NCBI GenBank assembly: GCA_030435675.1
Contig: CM059624.1
Span: forward strand, 12,176,769 to 12,240,768
DNA: 64,000 bases
Reading direction: 5' to 3'
Source of the DNA: Steinernema hermaphroditum
Taxonomy: Eukaryota > Nematoda > Chromadorea > Rhabditida > Steinernematidae
The translations under genes and the position numbers were made by a program. Shown here piece after piece: positions 1 to 11,584 of this stretch (its first letter is position 1; each line of letters begins with the position of its first letter). The notes under the pieces were generated by a model. That model saw only the letters and a list, made by a program, of their open reading frames with translations. It was not told where the DNA came from and made no database searches.

Positions 1-95
1 TATTGACTTGTTTTTCATTTTTGCATGGTCCGATCGCATTCTTCATCACCAGCGAACTTGTTCCCAAACGATTCCAGTCTCTTGTCCAATCCATG
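1..95 (+). CDS. possible partial exon of an MFS sugar transporter
   Basis: The frame open from base 3 reads through FLHGPIAFFITSELVP and then RFQSLVQSM. This resembles the Gly-Pro-Ile ... Glu-Leu-(V/F)-P loop and helix of SLC2-type (GLUT-like) major facilitator transporters, where this segment lies in the C-terminal half. The frame stops at a TAA a few codons after the ATG-GTCC junction. A weak GTCCTT donor would sit there, and I could not find a convincing next exon before the receptor gene at 1323. The exon would be the window-edge end of a gene lying mostly upstream. It could equally be chance similarity over about 25 residues. Confidence 0.25.
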
Positions 96-420
96 GTCCT
101 TTAAAATTTACGTTTTGTTTACGGAAGCATCAACATTATGTCGAGCCACACTCTATAAGAATCCTCATCTTGCCGCTGCGTACTACTTCAACTCGTCACG
201 ATCACCTAAAGGGGCCGCGTCATCGTCATTCCTCGATCGTATCGTCGGCAGTACTCAGTGGTTGAAGAGTCTTTCCCACCGTATTAGCACTGAAGGCGAC
301 GTTGAGAGCTCTTGGTACGTAGCGAGGATATTCCAGCCTCTGCAGACTCTTCTACCTATCGCATGTCGCTTGTCAAAGGTACACGAAGGCTTCGACTTCC
401 TTTTCATCCTGTTCAAGTAG

Positions 421-1322
421 GCGTTATTTGATATGACCATTTGTTAGTGGACTTAGGCTGAGTATTACCGTATTCTCGTATAAATGATTTTTGTATATAA
501 AGATGACCTTTATAGCTACCGTATAAATAAGCAGGTCTAAAGCAGAGATCGAATCTGAAAAGAGTCCTGACTCGTAAGTGGCTTCTTCTTCCGTGGAACA
601 TTTGCGGCATCGATAGTTGTATGTTTGCTTTAATGCCTCTAACTTACGTGAACTGAAGAATGCGTCACATACTAGTGTCGGTCTTCCTTTCAATTTATCT
701 GAACGTCATGAACCACAAGATGGCAGCAGCGCGCCCGAGACGAATTGCGTCCAGAGTTGGTAAATAATGGGGTGTGACACATTGTATCAATGTTGATTTC
801 ACAAAATAAACTAAAAAAAAAAACAAGTCTCTCGATCACCCGATCAGGCCGCAGCTCTCTCTGACGTTACTTTTCTAAACCTTCTGAGGTTCACGAATTA
901 CGACTCCATAAGCGCCGTAAATTTTCTCTCAGCACAAAATCATTTTAAGCCCACTCATAAATTTGCATAATTGAGTGCTTGGTGTCCCCGGCGGTCTTCC
1001 TTCTTGAAGGGCCGTCAGTCGACGACACGCCTCAGGACGTCGAACACTTACTCTCCTCCGCGCAATCTCGACAAAAAATAAACCGAAAATCGAAGTTTTA
1101 CTTTTTGGATAGCGGGCCGAGCCGCGTGCTCAGCGTCTTTAAATCTCTAAATTAATGACCGCGCGAATGTGTCGCTTTTGGCGGTGGTCGATTCGCTCCT
1201 CGCCTCTTCGGAGGGCCACTCGTCTTTCTAGCCACTCGTCCTAAGCTCGCTCTGTCGATTGTTTTTGGAGATTTCTCAGTGGCTGGTGCGGGAACTCTCA
1301 CTTCTGCGGAAGGAGCGACGTC
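421..1322. other. intergenic, upstream of the Cys-loop receptor gene
   Basis: I see no protein-like ORF of substance here. The distal part is AT-rich. The last ~300 bases (about 980-1320) are richer in C+G, contain many CCACTCGTC/GCGC-type stretches, and lead directly into the receptor's first ATG, so this is the most likely promoter and 5' UTR. No convincing TATA box or trans-splice acceptor was identified. Confidence 0.4.
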
Positions 1323-4300
1323 ATGCGGATGATTCTTTCTGGCTTCTTGACTTTGTTTGCATTCGTTAACGGGTATCAGGGGTAAGTTCAGCTTTTTATC
1401 TTATGAAATCTTGAATAATTCTCTTCATTTTGAGAGGAATGTAGACCTATGAGGTGCTTAAACCCGTATATTTAGTTTTTATTAACCATTCCTATTGAAT
1501 GTTACCAGCTTGTCATCATTTCTTGACTTGACATCAACATATGAATGGGTTAATTATGGCGTCGGCTAATGGTGACAGAACCGTCATTCCAAAAATTGGA
1601 AAAGGGCCCAAAAGCGGGAGCCCTTCCCTGAATTCTAGATTTCATCAGAAAGACAGCTTAAGAACATCACTGTTAGCTTTTCATCGATAGGTTTGTTTTC
1701 AGTTCATATGTATCCACCTTTTAAATTATAGATGAAATTAAGGTGATAGGTTTCAATGTTGAAGATTACTGTAAACAAGCCGACCGTCGCTTACAGTTTA
1801 TTCGTAAGCGATCATGCGCAATCGCACGATTATATGACACTAACAGGCGATATGAGAAGTGCGACCCAAACAACACACTCTTTCTTCGGCATATCCTATG
1901 AGAGAAAACTCATAATGAGAGACGAATCGTGATATTTAAATATCTTTAAGCATTTTTTAAATTACTCATCTAAAAGTTGTGAATAGGAAATAATTGCGTG
2001 ACAACTCAAGTATTTAGTTTTTGTAACTACGGCATTGTTCGTTTTTGTGAAACGCCCAAGTTCAGCTTGAAACTTGGAATACATTCACACATCACGAATT
2101 TCAAATCTTGTTATGTTCGTCTCCAGTACTTGTTTACTCGCTGCAAATTAGTTTCGTTTTGTGAGTGGGAAGACGCCTGTGTATGTTCCGTGTCGCGAGA
2201 AGACGTCTAGGTTCCATCACGCAAATGTTCCAAAAAGTCCTTTGAAAGTGCACGATTCAGCTTTGAGTTCCTCGTTTTCTCAAGGTTATCTTTATGGGTT
2301 ACACATTGTTCATAACTTCAAAGGGAACCGACCTTTTAAATTTAATGGTTAATCCCGGTACAGAAAAATACAAGAATCTGATTGACTCTAAAGCAAATGG
2401 GCAATTTGAAGTACGTGTTTATTTAAAAGCAGAATAACAGTGAGGAAAGTGGGAATCCATACGATAGAGTTGTAATTTTTGTTTACCAGGCTGTGAGTTG
2501 TGTATACAATATATAAGGACAAAAAGGTACATATAAATACAGAAATCAACCTGCATCAAAATACTATCTTTTCATACAAATTTTACCATTTACTATTTTT
2601 GCCAAGCACAATAAACGTTCTGAAACGTCTACTAATGCTTAATTATTTTGCATACAATTTTTTAGCATTCGGTAACAATTGATTGACCTACTTCATTCGG
2701 GCACCTAATTATAGTGATTTTTCGTTTTCTATAATTTAAACCATTGTTTATTCATGCGATTTAAGCACTCGCCACCGTCCCAACACTACAATTATCTCAG
2801 AAATCCTCAGCCGCCTTACGGACACGAGAACCTATGACAAACGGCTGAGGCCGCGATACGGCGATAAGCCCGTCGACGTGGGGATAACCATCCATGTTTC
2901 AAGCATAAGCGCCGTTTCCGAAGTCGACATGGTTTTGTGCACTTTGTGCTATTATGCAAATCGAATGACTCGATTTCAGGACTTCACTCTGGACTTTTAT
3001 CTGCGACAGACATGGCAGGACCCTCGACTCGCGTTCGGGAAGATTGACATGCGGTTCGAGACGATTGAGTCGCTCACTGTAAGTCGAGTTAATCCCACTT
3101 CGGCGATAAGACACGAAAACAACGCGTGTAGATAAGAATAGGCTCGAAGGGCAGTTGTTTAGAGGACGCTTGGGAGCAATGATGGAAGACGGATTGTTGC
3201 AAATGTGTGGTTTTCGATGCTGTGTCGGTGTGATGAATAGGGGCTAAGAAGATTTTAATTTTTGGCAGAGAGCGACCTGCTCCTCTAAGATTCTCCATGA
3301 ATAGAACAGAAGTGTACATTTCTTCGGTTTATTCAATGAGCGGAACTGAATTTGCATTTCAGATGAGCTGGGCATGAGATCAAAGACTTCCCTCCTAAAA
3401 ATCGCTACATACATGGATTTTGTGCACCGGCTTCAGCTCTTCTTCAACTTTTGAGCATTTGCCAATATAACAACAGAAAATAAACTTTCAATAAAAGTCG
3501 CATACGATAAAACACCGGAATGGGCCTGAAGCCATACAGTGCGCCCGGGCGCTTTAATTTTTTGGTCAGAATTGGGATCTGAATCAACATGTTGCACAAT
3601 TTTCTCTCATAATAAACGACATGATGTATTGTTTCTGTTTTTTTTAGTTGGACTAATTTACATCAAGGTGTAATTTTAGTCCAGAGGACGATTTCATCAC
3701 AAATTGAGAAATGTACATTGTAAAAATTGACCGGAACATGCCAATTTTTCGTTAATTTAGTTTCTTCGCGTACTCCTATCAGTTTCTCTTGCAGTTTTGA
3801 GTTGCGGCCCTTTTTTTGATTTCCCTTGATCGATTAACATGGAAACTGCACACTTATGGTGTTTCCCGCTGAAATGAATATCGAATTACACGAAAAAAAG
3901 AGAATGGTAAGACACACTAGCATTTAAGTGTCAATCGAATTTATCGGCTTGCAGCAAAAACAGCGATGTTGATCATGTGGATTTTTGAAGAAAGGTCATT
4001 TATTTCAAATACGTCTCGCGTCTCTTTTGTGCCCCGATATCATAAAACAATTAAGGAACTGATGTTGAGGATTGAGGAGAATCCTCAATTCAGGAAACCT
4101 CAATTGAGGCGGGCAAAATCTCAATTGTAAAAATTGCAAATTATAGAAGCGGACATGAATATGATCCTTCTCGACATTCTGAATGGAAATTCTATCGGGG
4201 TGGCCTAAACGTTTAATGGACAGTGTATAATGCTGAATAAAGCATAGAAATTCACGTTTTTCTCGATTCTTCAGGTCGGAGTGGACTATCTGGAGAGGCT

Positions 4301-6256
4301 GTGGAAGCCGGACACCTTCTTCCCAAACGAGAAGAAATCGTTCTTTCACGTCGCCACCACTCACAACTCGTTCCTCCGGATAGACCCTGACGGAACGGTT
4401 TTTACCAGTCAACGACTGACAGTAACTGCTACATGTCCTATGAAACTGCATCTCTTTCCGATGGACTCCCAGAAGTGCAAACTTGAAATTGAAAGCTGTA
4501 AGTGGCATTGATTTTTGTGCACGGTACTATTGGTGGTATGTTTCCAGACGGGTACAGTGTTCTTGACATCATCTACTTCTTCAACAAGTCCTCAGAATCG
4601 ATTTCTCGTTCCGAATTTGAGCTACCTCAGTTTGTTCTCATCGACGTGCAGATAAGCTCAAAAATTGAGAAGTTAAGCTCTGGTATGTTACTTCAATTCT
4701 TGGTCGATTTTCTCTTTCTTTTCAGGAGCCTACTCGCGTCTCCAGTGTGTATTTCTATTCAAAAGAAACATCGGGTTCTACATCATTCAGATCTACCTCC
4801 CATCGATCCTCATTGTTGTCATCTCCTGGGTCTCCTTTTGGCTTTCTAGAGATGCCACTCCGGCCAGAGTGGCTCTAGGAGTGCTTACTGTCTTGACCAT
4901 GACTACCCTCATGACCACAACCAATGCCGCCATGCCTAAAGTGTCTTATGTGAAAAGTATTGACATATTCTTGGGTGTTTCCTTCTTGATGGTTTTCTCT
5001 TCACTTCTGGAATACGCCGCCGTGGGATACATAAGTAAGAGGATACAGCTGATGGAGAGGAGGCGACTCAGCAAGTAGGCTAATTTTCGGTTCCATCAGC
5101 GTCGGTCCCACACCACTTCTAGATCGTCACGGCAACCATCTCTTGCTTTCCCAGCAGGCCAACCGGGCAGTTCACAGCTACTCCAGCCCTATTATAATGC
5201 TCTGTATCAACCGTTTTATTCCTCCGAAGATAAGAATTCGAATCTGTACAGGCCGAGAACGAAGTCACTGATTGTCGGGAGGGTATGTTTGGCTTATCAT
5301 TTTTGTGATCCGCAATAAGACATAACTCGTGTAACGCATAACGCATAAGTCACTTTCACATCGTAGCAGTAATTGGCCTAGTCTCGATTCGCCTAGAAAG
5401 TAATGTTATTTCTATTAATTGCGTCGTTGGGGCAATCCCTTCCATAAGTTCACATCGAAAAGTTCATTTCTTTAATTTTTGAAAGACAAATTTACCTCAC
5501 ATTTGTGAGCAAGGACATAAGCAAAGCCTTCCCATATCATGTGACTTGATATAGTCACTTTATACTCACTGAAGCCTAGTTTGGATTCATTCCGATTGGC
5601 CCGTAGGAGTTTTGACATTTCTCTTTTGAGCAAAGACCTGAGAGCAATTCCATATGAAAAAATAATCATTTTTGCTTTCGTAACGTTGTACATCTTAAAA
5701 AACTTTTATGGAAATTAGGAAACTTTTACGTAGGAATGTTTGAACTCTTTCTCATACTTTTACTCTTCTCACTTAGCAAAAAAGTGAACTTTATGAGACT
5801 TTTGTGAGCTAAGACATAAGCAAAATCGCAGGCAAAGCTTAACAAATTACTGTGAGGTAATTGTTGTCGTTTTTTTTTCAAATTTTTGATCACAGCTGAG
5901 ATTGTTCCAAACGGAATCTTTTCAGGATGAGTGTTCCTGTCCAGGTAATCCCCAAGCACCACCACCTATTCCTCCTCGCATGTCAGCTTCTGCCGTTATG
6001 GTCTCAACGCCCACGTCCCGCCACGAATACACAGCGGCGTCCCAATACAGTGTCGATCGCTGCCTGCCTTCTGTAACCAGCATTCGCCCTTCGGACATCG
6101 ACAAGTACTCGCGTGTGGTCTTTCCTTTGGTCAGTGAAAATGGTATTTATTTTTTTATCGAACGATGCTTTTCAGATCTTTGTGATGTTCAACTTCGTCT
6201 ACTGGTGCTACTTCTACAGCATCAGCGGCGCCGAACTGAACAACTCCGACTTCTAG
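1323..6256 (+). CDS. Cys-loop anion channel subunit, GABA-A receptor type
   Basis: This is a pentameric ligand-gated chloride channel subunit, predicted at the plasma membrane of neurons or muscle. My model joins nine exons: 1323-1381, 2811-2931, 2980-3078, 4275-4497, 4548-4682, 4726-5074, 5123-5282, 5926-6129 and 6176-6256. All phases close, giving 476 aa. A signal peptide ([14 protein letters not shown]) starts the protein. The extracellular domain carries the Cys-loop C147-C161 with 13 residues between the cysteines, followed by ESYGYS (loop B). M1 is about 229-250. M2 is preceded by PAR (258-260), the signature of anion selectivity, and reads [21 protein letters not shown]3 is about 290-312 and M4 about 446-466. 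The M3-M4 loop is basic, serine-rich and proline-rich (APPPIPPR). The closest worm group by eye is gab-1/lgc-36/37/38-like GABA subunits; exact orthology is not decided. The N-terminus before YDKRLRP is short, so a further small exon could be missing from the 1.4-kb first intron. Confidence 0.9.
1787..1811. repeat. short perfect inverted repeat in receptor intron 1
   Basis: Arms TCGCTTAC and GTAAGCGA are perfectly complementary around a 9-nt loop. It lies in non-coding DNA and could be a chance hairpin or a dimeric binding site. Confidence 0.35.
4055..4128. repeat. clustered CCTCAATT/AATTGAGG palindromes
   Basis: Within about 70 bases of receptor intron 3, CCTCAATT and its complement occur several times. 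They form ATTGAGGA-GAA-TCCTCAAT and the perfect 12-bp palindrome CCTCAATTGAGG. The segment can fold into alternative hairpins about 150 bases before the exon-4 acceptor. Function is unknown. Confidence 0.5.
5480..5840. repeat. diverged direct duplication in receptor intron 7
   Basis: A block around 5500-5530 (TTTGTGAGCAAGGACATAAG CAAAGCC) recurs around 5800-5830 as TTTGTGAGCTAAGACATAAG CAAAATC, about 300 bases later and in the same orientation. Both copies are AT-rich and non-coding. Confidence 0.6.
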
Positions 6257-8258
6257 CGGTTCCCACTTCTCTTCTTGTCCTTGAAGTGGACAGTTTTTGT
6301 GTTGGCGATGATGAGTTGGATGGCTTCGTACTTGTCGTCCAGGAAGCGGTAGCATCGGACGAGGAAGTACAGATTTGACCTGGAAGTAAACTGTTGACTT
6401 TTGAATCTGGACGGTGTTTTTACGCTGCGAATATAGTAAAGAACACGGTCACAAGGAGAGAGACGATAATCCATCGGTTTCCGATGAGAGTTAGCGTGAT
6501 TAGGGCGACGAGGACGAGAACGTAGATGAACAGATGAGCAAGGAGCACTACCATTTGTGGAATGGCGAGGCGGGGCTTCGTGAACTGAAATTGAAATGCA
6601 ATGAGTGTTGTAAATGCAGCGCTTTAGATTTAGGAGTTTAGAAAGATCTATTCGTCTCTTCTTTTTCGGTACCTATTTTTGAAGTTTCCGGTACTAATCG
6701 CTTTTGAATTAATAGGGTTACTCGCCTTTATACGAATATTGGGCATAAATATTACAAAGTAAAGTTTTCGTCCATAATTTTGGTTAGTTTTTCAATCGGG
6801 GACCCTGGAATGTTGCTTCTGGCGACAAATAATGCAACAGTAGAACTCACATCACAGGTTGCCGTCATGATTTTAAACAAGATACCTTTTTAAGCCCACA
6901 CGCTCGCGTAAATACTCACGTAGTACATCTTTGGCTTTCAATTGTTTTGATTTTTGCGCGCGGTTTGATTTTCTCCAAGTGATTGTTGCATCCACCGTAT
7001 TTTGGAATTTTGGATCTGTCATTCGCGTTGGATCTGTCATGTCCCCGACTCCCAGAAGGCGTGGAACACCAGGGAGTCGTAGTTCCAACGTTTGGGGTAC
7101 AGATTACAGGGTCGTATCTTTCTGGATTGTCGTCACTATCACCTGATTATACCCACGTACAACCTAAGTTTTGATGCAAATCCGAAATTTTCGCCACGGA
7201 TGGGTTCCTACTTCGCCCACAACAGCTCGCCTTTGCCGGATTCTGACCTTCGCCCTTTCCACTGTGCGTATTTTTGTACCGAAAGTTACTTCGCGATTAA
7301 CATAGCACAGCATTGTGGAACATGTCAGAAGAATATCAATCCGAACCCGATAGTTCTCGAGGAATAATTCTTCGCATTTTGTGCTTGTAAATTATTTTTG
7401 CGATTTGCCGACTTCAACCTCTAGGACGACTGGTGAAGGAAACGTTGCTATTGTTAGATAATATCATAAAGTGCCATCGGTAATATTCTAAAGAAGCTCT
7501 GTTTCTAATGGATTGTCTAATTAGGAGGGACAGGCGTGTTTATCTGTAGACTGTCTACTCCTCAGCCAAAGCACTATCCATATCACTAAACCATTAACCA
7601 GCCTCTAGCCACTATGCATGGATCGTAATTACTTTTGTAGTTTGTTTTGGTTGCTGATACTGTGCCTAGAATAGTTCCAACAGTTAAGTTGTTTCCATTT
7701 GAACTTCACGCCACTTTTGTTTGGACTTTCCTATGCGGTTTTTAGAGATTATAGTTTTGCGTCTCGTGCAAAAGTCTTTTATGCGTCAATTAAAAAAACC
7801 ACATTCGTTTTGTGAATGTACCATACCTTGAGTCCCAGGATGGTCATGATGATCGTGACGAGATGCATAAAATGAAGGCCGATCCAACACACAACAGCTA
7901 ATTTGAAGAATAAGTGATAGTAGAAGTGATGTGTCCTTTCATAGTTCTGAAACGTTTGTTTGAATTTTTATCCTCATCACCTACTCCAGACCTTAAAGAT
8001 CTGACGAAAGACAGGTGATTTATGATGCATCTGGGGGTATGCGACGTTGAGCACGCCTAGAGCGACTCCGATGATACATATCACAATGGACACGGAGGAA
8101 TGGATGACGATGAGAGTCTAAACTGAAGGTACGCCTAAGATTGACTATTACGGTTTTGCTACCTGGATATGGAGGCCACATTTTCGATACTGGCGATCGG
8201 ATTCCTGAAAGTTCTCGCCGGCGGCGGCGGCGCCCGCCGGACCGAACTGCTGTCGCAT
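6253..8258 (-). CDS. small four-transmembrane protein, nematode type
   Basis: Five exons on the complement (8258-8163, 8117-7992, 7946-7827, 6584-6424 and 6379-6253) join in phase to give 209 aa. The chosen start, MRQQFGPAG, is the only ATG in frame before the first donor. A short Ala/Gly-rich N-terminus leads to ESDRQYRKCGLHIQ, which abuts TM1 (LIVIHSSVSIVICIIGVALG). TM2 lies in exon 3 (FKLAVVCWIGLHFMHLVTII). TM3 and TM4 lie in exon 4. The tail is basic ([11 protein letters not shown]). The Cys/His-containing motif just before TM1 and the four-helix layout resemble uncharacterised nematode four-TM, LAPTM-like proteins; no biochemical role can be assigned. The stop codon overlaps that of the convergent receptor gene. 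Intron 3 (1.24 kb) contains a dispersed-repeat copy. Confidence 0.78.
6960..7120 (+). repeat. dispersed repeat family A copy
   Basis: This copy contains the family core, a CGGCTCCC-like run, then AGAAGGCGTGGAACACCAGG GAG. Similar blocks are found near 17.8, 55.2, 57.8 and 60.5 kb. It sits inside an intron of the minus-strand four-TM gene. No ORF or terminal repeat is evident. Confidence 0.6.
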
Positions 8259-11200
8259 TGGAACAACTGACCCGGAGTGCGTTGAATGGGGGCATTCGGC
8301 AATGTTTACAACTGATCCCCGAAGACAACGGCACGTCGATGGCCAATTCAACGCATATTCGCGTCTTAATAATGGAGACGAAGATTACACCGATCGGACG
8401 TCGTTTCAAACGAAACTCGTGTCAGTCAAAGTTGTTTTGATTTGTGGAGAACGAGAGATCAACTTTTCAGTTCGGAGGGCTGAGATGATCGACCGACACT
8501 ATTCATTGAGGTGGTTTTGCAGAACTACGCTGATTTTTAGTCAGTACAATGTAGCATTTCCATTCCTTGATTATACCATATTTATTCAGACCTGAACGAA
8601 GGTACTGAATGAATATCTTAGCACTCTTAAACATCTGCTGAGGATGTGAGCTATGAGTCAACGCGCATGTCAAACCGTATACATGAAACCGTCTTTTGCG
8701 AACCCGTGTTTGATAGCACTTCTGATCTCTTTGCGGCAAATTTGATTATGAGGACGTCAATATAAATTAATCAGTGTTACTAAGAAGCACGGGATCATAT
8801 TTCTATGTAAAGTAAATAATAAGCACAGTTGTTTCGAAGATTTTTGGTGACCGCTTATCGGATTACAACAGGCGGGAAACAGGAAATAAGTTATAATACT
8901 AATAAACTATCCAGTCGGTGGAAGAAAGAGGGGTTGCTGGGTTCCGACGTATGGTCAACACAACCGCCACCAATGTCCACTCATGCCGAAAATTAGTTTC
9001 AACTCCAGCGTTCACCGTCAGCCCTCCGTTTATTGTGCCGCACTGTCGCACCTGGAATGGAATCATTTAATATCTCTCGCATGCCCCCACGCCCAGACCC
9101 TTGTTGCAGAAGCCAGATTAGAAGAGCTAACTACAGTTTGTGATACATTTCGTTTTCGGTTTCTCTACAAGTCTCCATATAAGACGCCTTGAACGATGTA
9201 AGCCGGACACACTTATCACACAAATTGCGCGTTCATGGGTCGGAAATGGAGGATGCCATGTTAATTTAAAGGCTCCGAAGCATTTGTTGTGACTAGTGGT
9301 AATTATAGAAGACAGCTCCAAAAGAGATTTCCACGGGAGAAGGGGCCTTTATCGATTTTGATCGATTGGAAACCGTCGACTAAACCTTTCGGTGAGAGTC
9401 CTCGAACGGTTCGTTTGAACTCACACACATTTCTCTGATTCATATTTTAATACGAACAGAAAAAGGCAGTATCTCTTTAGCTTGATGGTTCAAATTCAAG
9501 GCTTCTAGTAAAAAGGTTTGTAAACTTTTAAAGATTATAGGCAAACTATCGAAGAGAACAAAAAAAGCAAATGTAAGCAAATGACTGTGATTAGTATATG
9601 AACAAGGTTACAGCTAAATACACTCCCTGGGTCAGATCTTATTGGATTACCTCAATCAAAAGGGCGTTGCAAATATCAGAACATTGCAGCGATCACATTT
9701 TGTTATTTTTGACGCTTTTTTTGTCATTTGCATTCATTGTCCAAAGCGCAAATGATCAAAAGTTGTAATCTTGTCGTATCGCATAACCGGTTCCATCAGT
9801 TCCACCAATCACACATGTTGCTTTCGCACTTCCTCTCACCACTCTGATGACTCATCCGTGCTCTTCTTCCTTCCGCTTTGCGCGCTGTAGAAACCGAAAG
9901 CTTTTGTTTGCGCATCTGCCGGCTCTCTCCGTCTCTCCCACTGTTTACCAATCCGCGTCGTCCGCTAATCGTTAATTCTGGGGCCACTGGAGTCACTCCG
10001 TTGCCGACAGCGCCGTTAGGAGTGTTCAGTGCTTGGCGCGGGGAAATTGCGAAATAACAACCGAACGCGTGCCTTCCATCGGTTGTTATTGTGAAAAGGA
10101 CGCGCACAGGCCTCGGCGAATCGATTGTTTATGCCTCGACGACGAGTCGACTTCTTTGTGATTGCCGCTGGTGATGATGTGACGCATCCTTAGGTGCTGC
10201 GCCGAGCGTTTCGTAAGTCTTAGGTTTCCGATGTATTTTGTTGAAATTTGACGTTTCCTGATGTCACTCGAGAATGAGTAGGGTCGAGATATAAGACCGG
10301 GTTTTCTGCGGGTTGCCCGTCATTGTTTCCATCTATTTTATTCGTGTGTATTCAATCGATCATGTTGCGACTCTTTTGTGATTCTCGGAGAACTTGACAT
10401 GTTTGATCATCTTTTGACCATGTATTTAACGTCACTCAAAGAAATGAAGTATTTTTGTGCCTCCATTTAGGAGTGCACATTTAATGTTACAAGATGGAGA
10501 CTAGAATTTTTGAAGCTCAAAGTAACGTTCGAGGAAAAAAGGAGGATGAAGGTGACAAAATTTAACCAGATTTTTTACTTAAAGAAGCTTAATTGTTGAG
10601 TTTCCATCTGTAACTCACAAACGAACGGTCAAAGAGTGCTAGCCGCCGAGTTAGTCCCACGTGTGCCGAACGATTAAGCTCAGTGAGTTTATAAACCTGT
10701 GCCTAAAAGTAGTTGTGCAGTCCAATCCCTCGCTCAAATAACATTGAAAAAAGAGGTTTAAATGTTGACCCATTCGCACATCTTTCCAAAGGACCTCTCC
10801 TTTTCTGGTGTCACCCCTCAATGCTAAGTCGTAGTTGCTCGCCACGAATAACAGAGCACGTAACGCCTCGCTAAGTACGTAAACCGCTTTCGCCAAACGA
10901 AAAATCCTAGTCTGCGCTCTCGACCGGCTCAATCCCAGAGTACTCTAAATTCGCGACGCTATACCGTGTGTTCCCATGTGTTCTTATTGGTCTAGAGGAA
11001 TAAAAGTGGATTCTACGTCGAATTCGTCTTCTACGCTTCTCAAAAAGATACGTAGATGGTATGTACCCGTACTCTGGTCAATATTGTAACCATGATTATG
11101 GCCTATAGTTTTGTTCTGAGATGTAAATTCTGAGATGTGCTGACTAATAACGCTGTATTTTTGGTTTAGTGAATAGCGATTTCCTGTAAAACAGAGCGAA

Positions 11201-11584
11201 ACAATAGTGTATAAGTGCTCTCAATTTTTGGACATTTCAGAAACCGTCTGGGATTCAGTCGGAAGTGCACAATACAAAGCTAAGCTACACTATAATTAGC
11301 TCAGCTCACTGTTCTTGTATCCAAACGAACATTCTAGAAAAGGTCTGAAGAAAGCATGTATTGTGAAATTTTTTCGAAATCTTTGTTACGTAGGATAAAT
11401 CCCACGTAATGGTCACGTCTTTCGCAATCCAAACACACTCTTTTTCCAAGCGGCCATTATTCAGCCGGCTGACCACGCGCCCATTGGTTGCTAGGTGCCA
11501 CGCCGGTCGCTGAGTTCTGCCTCAATTACGTTTCCCTTTTTGATTCCTCTCCTTTGGCTACGTGTGTTCTTGACACCGCACAGC
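8259..11584. other. divergent intergenic region between four-TM gene and PH gene 1
   Basis: About 3.3 kb without a convincing gene. A GC-rich island at about 9790-10215 contains an open frame on the minus strand, but it lacks an ATG start, has low-complexity Arg/Ser composition and looks like chance. The island ends in a donor-like CGTTTCGTAAGTC (about 10205), so it could hold a non-coding first exon or promoter. The rest is AT-rich with several ATTTTTG heptamers on +. Promoters for both flanking genes should lie here. Confidence 0.4.

Noticed and set aside
4005..4508. 167-codon open frame on the minus strand
   Set aside because: It lies antisense to the well-supported Cys-loop exon and has no domain likeness.
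9796..10107. 103-codon minus-strand frame in a GC-rich island
   Set aside because: It does not begin with ATG, is Arg/Ser-rich and has no recognisable domain; the GC content alone explains the length.
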